The translations under genes and the position numbers were made by a program. Shown here piece by piece: positions 1 to 7,651 of a stretch of 64,000 nucleotides of DNA. The stretch is from positions 6,165,842-6,229,841 of the forward strand of contig NZ_CP104011.1 in assembly GCF_025133575.1 (NCBI RefSeq), written 5' to 3'. Origin of the DNA: Pseudomonas sp. GCEP-101 (GTDB lineage Bacteria; Pseudomonadota; Gammaproteobacteria; Pseudomonadales; Pseudomonadaceae). The first letter of the stretch is position 1. Each line of letters starts with the position of its first letter. The notes under the pieces are model-generated. The model saw only the letters and a list, made by a program, of their open reading frames with translations. It ran no database searches and was not told where the DNA came from.

Positions 1-723
1 CGGCGGACTCTTGTCGCTGAGCGCCAGCGAGCCGCCAGCCTCACGCACGGCCTGCAGGATCTGCTCGCTCAACGCATCGGACAGCCCCGCACCTGCCGGT
101 TGCAGGCTCAGGCTGATCTTGCCGTCGGCGCGGATTTCCTTGATGTAGCCGGTCTCGCGCAGACCGTTGCGCATGAACTTGAACACTTCGTTCTTGTGGA
201 TCAGGCCCCAGTGCTTGCCATCGATGATGGCCTTGTAGCCCAGGTCGGTGCGCTCGACGACCAGCAGGTCCACCTGCTGGCCGGGCTTGTAGTTGGCCGG
301 GACGTTGTCCAGGTAGCGGTCCAGGCGCGCGGTGGCGGTGATGCGGCGGGTGCGTTCGTCCAGGTAGACGTAGACCACGCAGTAATCGCCGACCTGCAGC
401 GGGCGCTTTTCTTCCGAGTGCGGCAGGAGCAGGTCCTTGGGCAGGCCCCAGTCGAGGAACAGGCCGACGCGGTTGACCTCCACCACCTTCAGGCTGGCGA
501 AGCCGCCCACCTGCACCTTGGGCTTCTGCGTGGTGGCGATCAGGCGGTCTTCACTGTCCAGGTAGATGAACACGTTGAGCCAGTCGCCCACCTCGGTGTC
601 TTCGTTCTTGGGCACGTAGCGCTTGGGCAGCAGGATTTCGCCGTGGCTCTCGCCATCCAGGTAGAGACCGAAATCGGTGTGCTTGACCACCTGCAACGAA
701 TTGAACCGACCTATGACTGCCAT
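1..723 (-). CDS. cvfB: S1-domain RNA-binding protein, CvfB/YitL family (3' end beyond window)
   Basis: The ATG at 723-721 follows a GAGGT ribosome site and opens with MAVIGRFNSLQVVKHTDFGLYLDG. The 241 visible codons contain successive S1-like OB folds: residues ~1-60 (GESHGEILLPKRYVP), ~70-140 (KVVEVNRVGLFLDWGLPKDLLLP) and ~150-210 (VVERTDLGYKAIIDGKHWGLIH). This arrangement is that of CvfB/YitL proteins, cytoplasmic RNA-binding proteins named for a virulence phenotype in Staphylococcus. The C-terminal winged-helix part expected in the family would lie left of position 1. The family call is firm; the cellular role in pseudomonads is not known from the sequence. Confidence 0.85.
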   Translation of the reverse strand, partial: MAVIGRFNSLQVVKHTDFGLYLDGESHGEILLPKRYVPKNEDTEVGDWLNVFIYLDSEDRLIATTQKPKVQVGGFASLKVVEVNRVGLFLDWGLPKDLLLPHSEEKRPLQVGDYCVVYVYLDERTRRITATARLDRYLDNVPANYKPGQQVDLLVVERTDLGYKAIIDGKHWGLIHKNEVFKFMRNGLRETGYIKEIRADGKISLSLQPAGAGLSDALSEQILQAVREAGGSLALSDKSPP

Positions 724-810
724 GACGCTTACCTCGTGAACGGGGCGGGCATTCTACGCGCATTGGCGCGTTATGGCTGCCGCCGGTTGCCGGATGACGC
801 AGGACCTGCC

Positions 811-928
811 CTGTAGGAGCGGACTTCGTCCGCGATAGGGTTCGGTGCCGTGCGGTTCGCGAGCAAGCTCGCTCCTACAGGTATGAGCCCGGCGAGCTTC
901 GGGTAGGAGCGAGCTTGCTCGCGAACCC
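811..928. repeat. Cluster of three REP-like palindromes
   Basis: The gap between cvfB and the ABC exporter holds GTAGGAGCGGACTTCGTCCG (from 813), its relative GCGAGCAAGCTCGCTCCTAC (859-878) and GTAGGAGCGAGCTTGCTCGC (903-922). Each is an imperfect palindrome starting or ending with GTAGGAGC. The same unit recurs near 7.0, 11.7, 12.1, 47.7 and 52.9 kb. No gene is visible in this stretch. Confidence 0.85.
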
Positions 929-974
929 AAGCCGCGCAGGGATCGCCGCGGGCAAGGAACAGAGGCTCACGGCC

Positions 975-2744
975 CTAATTATTCTCCGCCTGGCCGAACT
1001 GCAGCTCCGCCAGGCGTGCATAGAGCGGACTGCTGGCCACCAGCTCGGCATGCCGCCCCAGCGCCACCAGCCGGCCATGCTCGATCACCGCAATGCGGTC
1101 GGCATTGAGCACCGTGGCCAGGCGGTGGGCGATCACCAGGGTGGTGCGGTCGCGCATCAGCCCCGGCAACGCCTGCTGAATCAGGTGTTCGCTCTCGGCA
1201 TCCAGCGCGCTGGTGGCCTCGTCGAGCAACAGGATAGGCGCGTCCACCAGCAGCGCACGGGCAATCGCCAGGCGCTGGCGCTGGCCGCCGGACAGGCCCA
1301 GGCCACTCTCGCCCAGGTGCGTGCGGTAGCCCTGCGGCAGGCGCAGGATGAATTCGTGGGCATGGGCGGCGCGGGCGGCGGCCTCGACTTCCGCGTCGCT
1401 GGCGTCGGGCCGGCCGTAGCGGATGTTCTCCTCCACCGTGCCGAAGAACAGCGCCGGGTTCTGCGACACCAGCGCGAAGCTGCGGCGCAGGTCCGCCGGA
1501 TCGAGACGGGCGATGGGCTGGCCGTCGATGAGAATGCGCCCCTGCTGCGGGTCGTAGAAGCGCAGCAGCAGGTCGAACAGCGTGGATTTGCCGGCGCCGG
1601 AGGGGCCGACCAGCGCCAGGGTTTCACCCGGCTCGACGCGCAGGTCGATGCCGTCGATGGCCCACTGCTGCGGGCGCGACGGATAGGCGAAGCGCACGCC
1701 CTGCAGCTCGATGCTGCCGACGATGCGGGGCGGCAGCCGCAGCAGGTCGCTGCTCGGCGCGACGATTTCACTGCGTGCGCGCAGCAGCTCGGCGATGCGC
1801 TCGGCGGCGCCGGCGGCGCGTTGCAGCTCGCCGATCACTTCACTGAGGGTGCCGAAAGCCATGCCGACGATGAGGCTGTAGAACACGAAGGCCGCCAGGT
1901 CGCCGGGGCTGATGCGCCCGGCGATCACGTCCATGCCGCCGACCCAGAGCATCACCCCGACGGCGCCCAGCACCAGCAGGATGACCACGCTCACCAGCCA
2001 CGAACGCTGGGTGATGCGCTTGCGCGCGGTATCGAAGGCTTCTTCCACCGTGCGACCAAAGCGCGCACGGTCCTGCGCCTGGTGGTTGTAGGCCTGCACC
2101 GTCTTGATCTGGCCGAGGGATTCGCCGACGTAACTGCCGACGTCCGCCACGCGGTCCTGGCTGAGCCGCGAGAGGCTGCGCACGCGGCGGCCGAACAGGA
2201 GGATCGGCGCGATCACCAGCGGCAGCGAGGCGACGACGATGCTGGTCAGCTTGGCGTTGGTGAAGAACATCAGGATCACCCCGCCCAGCAGCATCAGTAC
2301 GTTGCGCAGCGCCATGGACAGCGAGGAACCGATCACCGATTGCAGCAAGGTGGTGTCGGCCGTCAGGCGCGACTGGATTTCCGAGGCGCGGTTGTTCTCG
2401 TAGAAGCCGGGGTGCAGTTCGATGAGGTGGTCGAAGACCCGCTGGCGGATATCGGCGACAAAACGCTCGCCAATCCACGACACCAGGTAGAAACGCACGA
2501 AGGTGCCGACCGCCAGGCACAGCACCAGGGCGAAGAAGATGCCGATGGCGCGCGTGAGCAGTTGCTCGGACTGGGTGATGAAGCCCTGGTCCACCAGCAG
2601 GCGGATGCCCTGCCCCAGCGACAGGGTGATGGCGGCGGTGAACAGCAGCGCCAGCAGGGCGCCGACGGCGCGCCAGCGGTAGGGAGCGAGGAACGAGCGA
2701 GCCAGGCGCAGGGCATTGCGCTGGCGGGACGACAACAGGGACAT
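975..2744 (-). CDS. ABC exporter, fused permease/ATPase (MsbA-like half-transporter)
   Basis: A 589-residue inner-membrane half-transporter expected to act as a homodimer. The N-terminal ~320 residues form a type I exporter membrane domain with about six helices. The C-terminal part is the nucleotide-binding domain: Walker A GPSGAGKS (~380), signature LSGGQRQR (~485), Walker B ILLLDEATSALD (~505) and the H-loop IAHRLATV (~540). The ATG giving MSLLSSRQRN is chosen over a longer frame because the upstream extension reads back through the neighbouring SutA-like gene on the other strand. The substrate is unknown; the family ranges from lipid flippases to drug exporters. Single gene, with no visible partner. 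Confidence 0.85.
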   Translation of the reverse strand: MSLLSSRQRNALRLARSFLAPYRWRAVGALLALLFTAAITLSLGQGIRLLVDQGFITQSEQLLTRAIGIFFALVLCLAVGTFVRFYLVSWIGERFVADIRQRVFDHLIELHPGFYENNRASEIQSRLTADTTLLQSVIGSSLSMALRNVLMLLGGVILMFFTNAKLTSIVVASLPLVIAPILLFGRRVRSLSRLSQDRVADVGSYVGESLGQIKTVQAYNHQAQDRARFGRTVEEAFDTARKRITQRSWLVSVVILLVLGAVGVMLWVGGMDVIAGRISPGDLAAFVFYSLIVGMAFGTLSEVIGELQRAAGAAERIAELLRARSEIVAPSSDLLRLPPRIVGSIELQGVRFAYPSRPQQWAIDGIDLRVEPGETLALVGPSGAGKSTLFDLLLRFYDPQQGRILIDGQPIARLDPADLRRSFALVSQNPALFFGTVEENIRYGRPDASDAEVEAAARAAHAHEFILRLPQGYRTHLGESGLGLSGGQRQRLAIARALLVDAPILLLDEATSALDAESEHLIQQALPGLMRDRTTLVIAHRLATVLNADRIAVIEHGRLVALGRHAELVASSPLYARLAELQFGQAENN

Positions 2745-2909
2745 GGCGGGCTCTGTACGGCCGGAATGGGCAGAGGGTAGCACCGCCATGCCGAGGCCGG
2801 CGAAGGGCGCATCGGACGGGGTGTGGGACCGTTCGTTCCATCTCCACCCCGAAAGGTGCTCGTTTGATGTACAATGGGCGGCCAATTTGCGCAGACAGGT
2901 ATGGCAGAC

Positions 2910-3101
2910 ATGACTACCAAGCCCTCCACCCGCCAAAAGGCCGCTCCCAAAGCCCCCGCCGCTACCGCCACCAGCGAAGCGCTGGCCGACCAGGTTGCCG
3001 CCTTCCTCAAATCCGGCGGTGAGATCCAGCAGATCGCCAAGGGCGTGACCGGTCAGAACTACGGCGCACCGAGCCGCCACATCAGCCTCGGCAAGAAGTA
3101 A
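2910..3101 (+). CDS. Small basic protein with a SutA-like C-terminal module
   Basis: A 63-residue protein. The N-terminal third is Lys/Ala/Pro-rich and probably disordered. It is followed by a short helical segment (ALADQVAAFLKSGGEIQQI) and a tail YGAPSRHISLGKK. From memory, the Pseudomonas RNA-polymerase-binding regulator SutA (about 105 aa) has a similar 'FL-x-x-GG-x-x-Q-x-I ... YGSRP' C-terminus but a long acidic N-terminus, which is missing here. The start at 2910 is favoured because AGGT lies about 9 nt upstream; an ATG at 2901 would be too close to it. A role at RNA polymerase is only inferred. Confidence 0.6.
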   Translation: MTTKPSTRQKAAPKAPAATATSEALADQVAAFLKSGGEIQQIAKGVTGQNYGAPSRHISLGKK

Positions 3102-3112
3102 TCGCGCAGGCA

Positions 3113-3135
3113 AGCCTGCCGGCTCCCGGCAGGCT
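3113..3135 (+). terminator. Hairpin just after the SutA-like gene
   Basis: A perfect 10-bp stem (AGCCTGCCGG / CCGGCAGGCT) with a 3-nt loop lies 12 nt after the stop codon. There is no following T-run, so intrinsic termination is uncertain, but the position suits a transcript 3' end. Confidence 0.45.
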
Positions 3136-3305
3136 GCCCGCCTCCCCCGCGTCAGCCCCCGCCGCACCGCTCGCCTTTCCCCCTCGCGTTACACCAAAAC
3201 CTCCGCATTTACACACGTTTCGTATTGCCTCGCACCTTGCACTGGGGCAGAGTCCGCCGATAGTCAGGACCTGGCCATCCCATGGCCACTCGCAAGGAGC
3301 ACCCC

Positions 3306-4415
3306 ATGCTGCCCTCTCCGGAAAAGCTGCTATCGCGTAACCTGCTCGATGTGCTGATCCGCGCCGGCCTCATCCTGTTGCTGGCCGTCTTCTGCTTCCG
3401 CATCTTCCACCCCTTCCTCGACCTGATGCTCTGGTCGGTGATCCTCGCCATCACCCTCTACCCCATGCACCAGTTGCTCAGCGGCTGGCTGGGCGATCGG
3501 CCGAACAGCGCGGCGAGCCTGATCGTCATCCTCGGCCTGGTGATCCTGCTGGTGCCGGTGGTGGTGATCGGGCTGTCCATGGCCGACTCGGTGCGCGACC
3601 TGGTGCACGCCATCCAGAACCGCACCCTGCAGATCCCGCTGCCGCCGGACTCGATGCAGAACTGGCCGGTGATCGGGCAGTACGTCTATCCCTTCTGGCA
3701 CCGCGTGGCCACTGACTTCATGGGCGTGGCGCATCAACTGGCGCCGCACCTGCAGGGCGTGGCGAAGAAGGTCGCCGGGCAGGCGGCCGGCGTCGGCATG
3801 GGCTTGATGCAGTTCCTCGCCGCGTTCGTCATCGCCGGGGTGATCATGGCCTACGGCAAGCTCGGCAGCCGCACTGCCTGCGACATCGCCATCCGCATCT
3901 CCGGGCCGGACCGTGGCCCCGGCCTGGCCGAGCTGTGCACCGGCACCATCCGCGCGGTGGCCCAGGGCGTGGTCGGCGTGGCCTTCATCCAGACGCTGAT
4001 CCTCGGCCTCGGCTTCATCGTCATGGGCATTCCCGGCGCCGGCCTGCTGGCCCTGGGCGTGTTGCTGCTGGGCATCACCCAGTTGCCGGTGGTGCTGATC
4101 ACCCTGCCGGCGGTGGCCTACGTGTTCATGACCAGCGACTCGCTGCTGGTGTCCATCCTGTTCACCGTCTGGACGGTCGCCGGCGGCCTGTCGGACAACG
4201 TGCTCAAGCCGCTGATGTTCGGCCGCGGCAGCAAGGTGCCGATGGCCGTGATCCTGATCGGCGCCCTGGGCGGCATGCTGAGCAACGGCATCATCGGTCT
4301 GTTCGTCGGCCCGGTGGTGCTGGCCCTGGGCTACGAGCTGTTCATGTCCTGGGTGCACGAGCGCGAGGCGCCGGTCGCGCCGCCCGTCGAGACGCCCGAA
4401 CACACCACTCCCTGA
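3306..4415 (+). CDS. AI-2E/PerM family transporter
   Basis: A 369-residue inner-membrane protein with the AI-2E family arrangement: two helices at residues ~15-75, another around 75-95, a soluble stretch (~95-150), then four or five helices to ~345. Typical family segments are visible, such as GVAFIQTLILGLGF and DNVLKPLMFGRGSKVPMAVILIGALGGMLSNGIIGLFVGPV. The ATG has AAGGAG 6 nt upstream. Family members export small molecules (autoinducer-2, indole) or catalyse Na+(Li+)/H+ exchange; the substrate cannot be read from the sequence. The DUF4893 gene follows on the same strand. Confidence 0.85.
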   Translation: MLPSPEKLLSRNLLDVLIRAGLILLLAVFCFRIFHPFLDLMLWSVILAITLYPMHQLLSGWLGDRPNSAASLIVILGLVILLVPVVVIGLSMADSVRDLVHAIQNRTLQIPLPPDSMQNWPVIGQYVYPFWHRVATDFMGVAHQLAPHLQGVAKKVAGQAAGVGMGLMQFLAAFVIAGVIMAYGKLGSRTACDIAIRISGPDRGPGLAELCTGTIRAVAQGVVGVAFIQTLILGLGFIVMGIPGAGLLALGVLLLGITQLPVVLITLPAVAYVFMTSDSLLVSILFTVWTVAGGLSDNVLKPLMFGRGSKVPMAVILIGALGGMLSNGIIGLFVGPVVLALGYELFMSWVHEREAPVAPPVETPEHTTP

Positions 4416-4421
4416 CCTCCC

Positions 4422-4442
4422 GCCCGCGGCGCGACCGCGGGC
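4422..4442 (+). terminator. GC-rich hairpin after the AI-2E transporter gene
   Basis: GCCCGCGG, a 5-nt loop, then CCGCGGGC begins 7 nt after the stop codon. There is no T-run, so it may only protect the 3' end or attenuate read-through into the next gene. Confidence 0.35.
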
Positions 4443-4466
4443 CTCACCCGCAATGGAATGCACACG

Positions 4467-5075
4467 ATGTCCAAACGCTGCACCCTCACCGCCGCCCTGC
4501 TCGCCGCCGGTCTGCTGCTCTCCCCGCTGGCCTTCGCCGAAGAAACTGCCGTTGTCTGGCCGGCCGTGGTCAATGCCGCCGACCAGCAGCGCCTGACCAG
4601 CCTCGACGGACAGGTCAAGCAACGGCTCGACCAGCTCCAGCAGAGCGAGGACGAAACCACCCGCAACGAGGCGCTGAATCTCTACCGCATCGTGCTGGAG
4701 GACCCGGAGCCGCTGGCCGACGCGGCCCTGACCGGCAACTGGAAGTGCCGCTCGGTCCAGCTCGATGGCGACGCGCTGTATGGCTACCCGAACTTCAAGT
4801 GCTCGGTGCGGCAGACACCGCAAGGCCTGTTCCTGGAGAAGACCAGCGGCTCGCAGCGCATCAGCGGCTACCTGCAACGCCTGGACGACAAGCAGTGGGT
4901 GTTCGTCGGCGGCGCCTCGGTCAATGACGAACCGCAGGTCGGCTACAGCGGCCTGGAACACGCCGCCGCGCGGGAATCCGATGTGGTCGGTGTGGTGCGC
5001 CATTCTTACGACGGCTTCGTGCTGCTGGTGCCCGAACAATTGGGCGGCTACAACCTGTTCCGCTTCACCCGCTGA
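4467..5075 (+). CDS. Exported DUF4893-type protein
   Basis: A 202-residue protein with a clear Sec signal peptide: MSKRCTLTAALLAAGLLLSP then LAFA|EE, cleavage about residue 24. The mature part has the DUF4893 pattern: 'WPAVVNAADQQRLTSLD' at the start, a GNWKCRSVQL core, SGSQRISGYL and DEPQVGYSG. The two cysteines in the core could form a disulfide in the periplasm. The start at 4467 has GGA 9 nt upstream; an in-frame ATG at 4458 would add three residues. Function is unknown. The neighbouring genes give no hint. Confidence 0.7.
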   Translation: MSKRCTLTAALLAAGLLLSPLAFAEETAVVWPAVVNAADQQRLTSLDGQVKQRLDQLQQSEDETTRNEALNLYRIVLEDPEPLADAALTGNWKCRSVQLDGDALYGYPNFKCSVRQTPQGLFLEKTSGSQRISGYLQRLDDKQWVFVGGASVNDEPQVGYSGLEHAAARESDVVGVVRHSYDGFVLLVPEQLGGYNLFRFTR

Positions 5076-5095
5076 ACCCCGCGGCGCGGCGACGG

Positions 5096-5719
5096 CTAGA
5101 ACAGCGCGACCATTTCCTTGAGCGTCACCGCCCAGGTGCCCTTTGCGTTGAGGTAGCGATAGCCGAAGCGCGAGCCGTTGGCCTGGGTGGTGAGCACCGC
5201 GTTCCAGGCCAGCCCGCGCTGCAGGTCATGGGCCGGGTCGAGGAGGAAGAAGGCGTCGTCGCTCATCCCCACCGCCAGGCACCAGTGGCGGATATCGCTG
5301 TCCTTGCGGCCATGGAAGCCCAGCACCACGGGGATGTTGTCCTCCAGGTGCCGGCGGGTCAGCTCGACCATCCGCGTACCGTTGCCACGTTCGACACGGT
5401 ATTCCTTGTCGCTGATGACCTTGAGCAGCTCCAGCAGGTCGGCGCCGGTGGTGCCGACGCGCACCAGCGTCTCGTGCTGGTTCAGGGCCTCCATCAGCCG
5501 CCCGTAGCGGGTTCGCGAGTCCACCGGCGCCAAGCCCTTGGCCTGGCGCCGCCCCAGCTGGTTGCGGGCGAGCATGGCCATCACCAGGCAGTACGGCCCG
5601 CAGGCGCCGTCCATGTCGCCCTGGCGCAGGTGCACCTTCTCGCCGCGCCGGTTGATCAGCCCGCCCGTGCCGTGTTCGTCCAGGTCCCAGCCCAGGCCGT
5701 CGATCAGGGTGATCTGCAT
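5096..5719 (-). CDS. Peptidase C39-like (papain-fold) protein
   Basis: A 207-residue protein without a signal peptide. Cys40 sits in GDMDGACGPYC, followed by a helix, His145 in DIRHWCLAV and Asp161 in FFLLDPAHD. The order Cys, His, Asp fits the C39/papain-like catalytic triad. Family knowledge: C39 domains cleave double-glycine leaders in bacteriocin ABC transporters, but stand-alone cytosolic members are uncharacterised, and no bacteriocin or transporter gene lies next to it. It converges on the DUF4893 gene with a 20-nt gap. Enzymatic activity is inference from the triad alone. Confidence 0.6.
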   Translation of the reverse strand: MQITLIDGLGWDLDEHGTGGLINRRGEKVHLRQGDMDGACGPYCLVMAMLARNQLGRRQAKGLAPVDSRTRYGRLMEALNQHETLVRVGTTGADLLELLKVISDKEYRVERGNGTRMVELTRRHLEDNIPVVLGFHGRKDSDIRHWCLAVGMSDDAFFLLDPAHDLQRGLAWNAVLTTQANGSRFGYRYLNAKGTWAVTLKEMVALF

Positions 5720-5823
5720 CGTGATCCCTCGCCGCTTCGTCTGAGGTTGTGACCGGTCCCGGCGCGGATCATTCCGCCGGGTTGCGGTTACAATGGATGT
5801 TTTCCCCTGTCTGGTTGCCTGAA

Positions 5824-6546
5824 ATGTCCGAAGCCATCCGCCTGTCCAAGCGCCTCGCCGAGCTGCTGCCCTGTTCGCGCCGCGAAGCCGAGCTGTACAT
5901 CGAGGGCGGCTGGGTCACAGTGGACGGCCAGCGCGTGGAGGAACCGCAATTCAAGGTCGACAGCCAGCGCATCGAACTGCTGCCCGGCGCCTCCCCCGAC
6001 CCGATTCCGCCGGTGACCATCCTGGTGCACAAGCCGGTGGGCCTGGGCAGCGGCAACGGCGCCAACTCCGCCCAGCAACTGCTGACCCCGGACAAGCGCT
6101 GGTCCGAGGACAACCTGCAGCAGCGCCTGCTGCGCAAGCACTTCGGCCACCAGCTCAACACCACCGCGCTGGAGACCGACGCCAGCGGCCTGCTGGTCTA
6201 TACCCAGAGCCGCGGCGTGCAGCGCCGGCTGGTGGACGAGGCGGACAACATCGAGCACGAGTACGTCGTCGAAGTCAGCGGGCAGATCGTCGACAACGGC
6301 CTGAAGCGCCTGTGCCGCGGCCTGGTGATCGACGGCCGCGAACTGCCGCCGCTGAAGGTCAGCTGGCAGAGCGAAAACCGCCTGCGCTTCGCCGGCAAGC
6401 AGTTCCGCCCCGGCCAGATCTCCGCCATGTGCCGCGCGGTCGGCCTGCACGCCGTGTCGATCCGCCGCCTGCGCCTGGGTGGCGTGGCCATGGGCAAGCT
6501 GCCGGTTGGCCAGTGGCGCTTCCTGCAGCCGGGCGAGAAGTTCTGA
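5824..6546 (+). CDS. rRNA pseudouridine synthase, RsuA/RluB/E/F family
   Basis: A 240-residue enzyme. An N-terminal S4 RNA-binding domain (residues ~5-55: RLSKRLAELLPCSRREAELYIEGG) is followed by the synthase domain. The catalytic Asp119 lies in TALETDASGLLVYTQSR, the family's 'D-x-SGLLL-T' motif. The ending RRLRLGGVAMGKLPVGQWRFL is typical of the family. It isomerises a specific uridine in rRNA; the N-terminal domain most resembles RluF-like members, but the target base cannot be decided here. The gene stands alone; only repeats follow it. Confidence 0.85.
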   Translation: MSEAIRLSKRLAELLPCSRREAELYIEGGWVTVDGQRVEEPQFKVDSQRIELLPGASPDPIPPVTILVHKPVGLGSGNGANSAQQLLTPDKRWSEDNLQQRLLRKHFGHQLNTTALETDASGLLVYTQSRGVQRRLVDEADNIEHEYVVEVSGQIVDNGLKRLCRGLVIDGRELPPLKVSWQSENRLRFAGKQFRPGQISAMCRAVGLHAVSIRRLRLGGVAMGKLPVGQWRFLQPGEKF

Positions 6547-6556
6547 CGGGATTCTG

Positions 6557-6587
6557 TCTCAGGAACGACGGCCGCCGTTCCCTGAGA
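6557..6587. other. Imperfect hairpin after the pseudouridine synthase gene
   Basis: CTCAGGAACG pairs with CGTTCCCTGAG across an 8-nt loop with one bulged base. It has no T-run. It may mark the 3' end of the pseudouridine synthase transcript. Confidence 0.3.
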
Positions 6588-6647
6588 GCCCCCCCGAGTT
6601 TCCCTGTAGGAGAAACGTCGTTATCTGAAGCTCCGTGCTGGCGATTT

Positions 6648-7076
6648 TCCCTCTCCCTAACCCTGGCTGGGGAGAGGGCCAGCCCTCGCGCCGCGACATC
6701 TCCTGTAGGAGCGGGCCATGCCCGCGATCGCGCGCATGACGCGCTCCAACAGGTGGCCCCCAGCCTGGTTGCTCGCCGGTGAGTGCGGATTTCGCCGCGA
6801 TGGATTTTCGCGGACAAGGTCCGCTCCTACGCCTGCGGATGGCACGGGCTTCCCCTGTAGGAGCGGGCCATGCCCGCGATCGCGCGCATGGCGCGCTCCT
6901 ACAGGCGGCGCCCAGCCTAGTTGCTCGCCGGCGAGTATGAATTTCGCGGCGATGGATTTTCGCGGACAAGGTCCGCTCCTACGCGACCGGGCTCCCTACC
7001 CTCCCTGTAGGAGCGAGCTTGCTCGCGAACAGCCCCACTGCTCCGACGCCCGTTCGCGAGCAAGCTCGCTCCTACG
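6648..7076. repeat. Repeat-filled gap including a ~152-bp tandem duplication
   Basis: The 744-nt gap between the pseudouridine synthase and the small membrane gene contains no convincing gene. It starts with a CCCTCTCCC...GGGAGAGGG palindrome (6648-6678). Two near-identical ~152-bp units follow, each starting TGTAGGAGCGGGCCATGCCC (6704 and 6856) and ending with CGCGGACAAGGTCCGCTCCT. The block closes with a palindrome (7006-7030 against 7052-7076) of the GTAGGAGCGAGC type. From 7077 to 7290 nothing is recognised except CGATAGCATCGATAG near 7117 and the next gene's ribosome site. Confidence 0.8.
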
Positions 7077-7290
7077 AAGGCGCCAAACCGCTCAACCACG
7101 AGGCTTTGCGCCGCTATCGATAGCATCGATAGTCACCAGTCGACGCATTCAGTTCTCTTGATGATCCGCGACAGGCATCGTGGCCCCATCAACTCGCTGG
7201 CAGGAGATTCGCCGGCCCCGCAGTCGGGCCGCAGGGGCGAACGAGCTAGCCGCGACAGTCGCCCCAACGGATCGTCAAGAGGACACCACC

Positions 7291-7557
7291 ATGCAAGTCA
7301 TTCTCGATTTCCTGCTGCTCGTGGGCTCCCTGGTGGAGCTGCTGCTGTACGTCGCGCTGGCCAGCGTCGTGCTCGCCACCGTGGTGCTGCTCAGCGTCAT
7401 CGCCGTGCTGACCCTGCGCTCGCCGGGGTCGGCGGTAGTCATCCCCGACCCTCGCCCCTCGGTCAGCCGCAAACCGCGCCCGGCGGTGAAGCATCAACTG
7501 GCCCGCCCCGTACTGGTCGCCGTGGCGAACGAGCCGATCCTGGCGAAAACCGCCTGA
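7291..7557 (+). CDS. Small membrane protein, function unknown
   Basis: An 88-residue protein with AGAGGA about 9 nt before the ATG. Residues ~5-50 form one long or two closely spaced hydrophobic helices (LLLVGSLVELLLYVALASVV...). The remaining ~38 residues are polar and Arg/Lys/Pro-rich (RPSVSRKPRPAVKHQLARP), so a cytoplasmic tail is likely. I do not recognise a family. Codon use matches the neighbours and the ribosome site is good, so I think it is real. It converges on the antiporter gene. Confidence 0.5.
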   Translation: MQVILDFLLLVGSLVELLLYVALASVVLATVVLLSVIAVLTLRSPGSAVVIPDPRPSVSRKPRPAVKHQLARPVLVAVANEPILAKTA

Positions 7558-7651
7558 CACCCACCTGCGTTCCGATCCGGCGGCATTGCCCGAGCGCGCC
7601 CGCGTGGCGCGCGCGAATGCCCTCTCCCCCTTCCGACACCCCGATGCCCCG

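Noticed and set aside
915..2780. Long open frame antisense to the ABC exporter
   Set aside because: It has the composition of a shadow frame (Gln/His/Arg/Ala-rich) opposite a gene with all ABC motifs. The same holds for the other long antisense frames in this GC-rich DNA, for example over cheA, flhA, ccmF and fliF.
2745..3167. N-terminal extension of the ABC exporter
   Set aside because: The extension overlaps the SutA-like gene on the other strand, has no domain and is not found in family members; MSLLSSRQ is a normal start.
6557..6587. Intrinsic terminator after the pseudouridine synthase
   Set aside because: The stem has a bulge and no T-run follows, so it is listed only as a hairpin.
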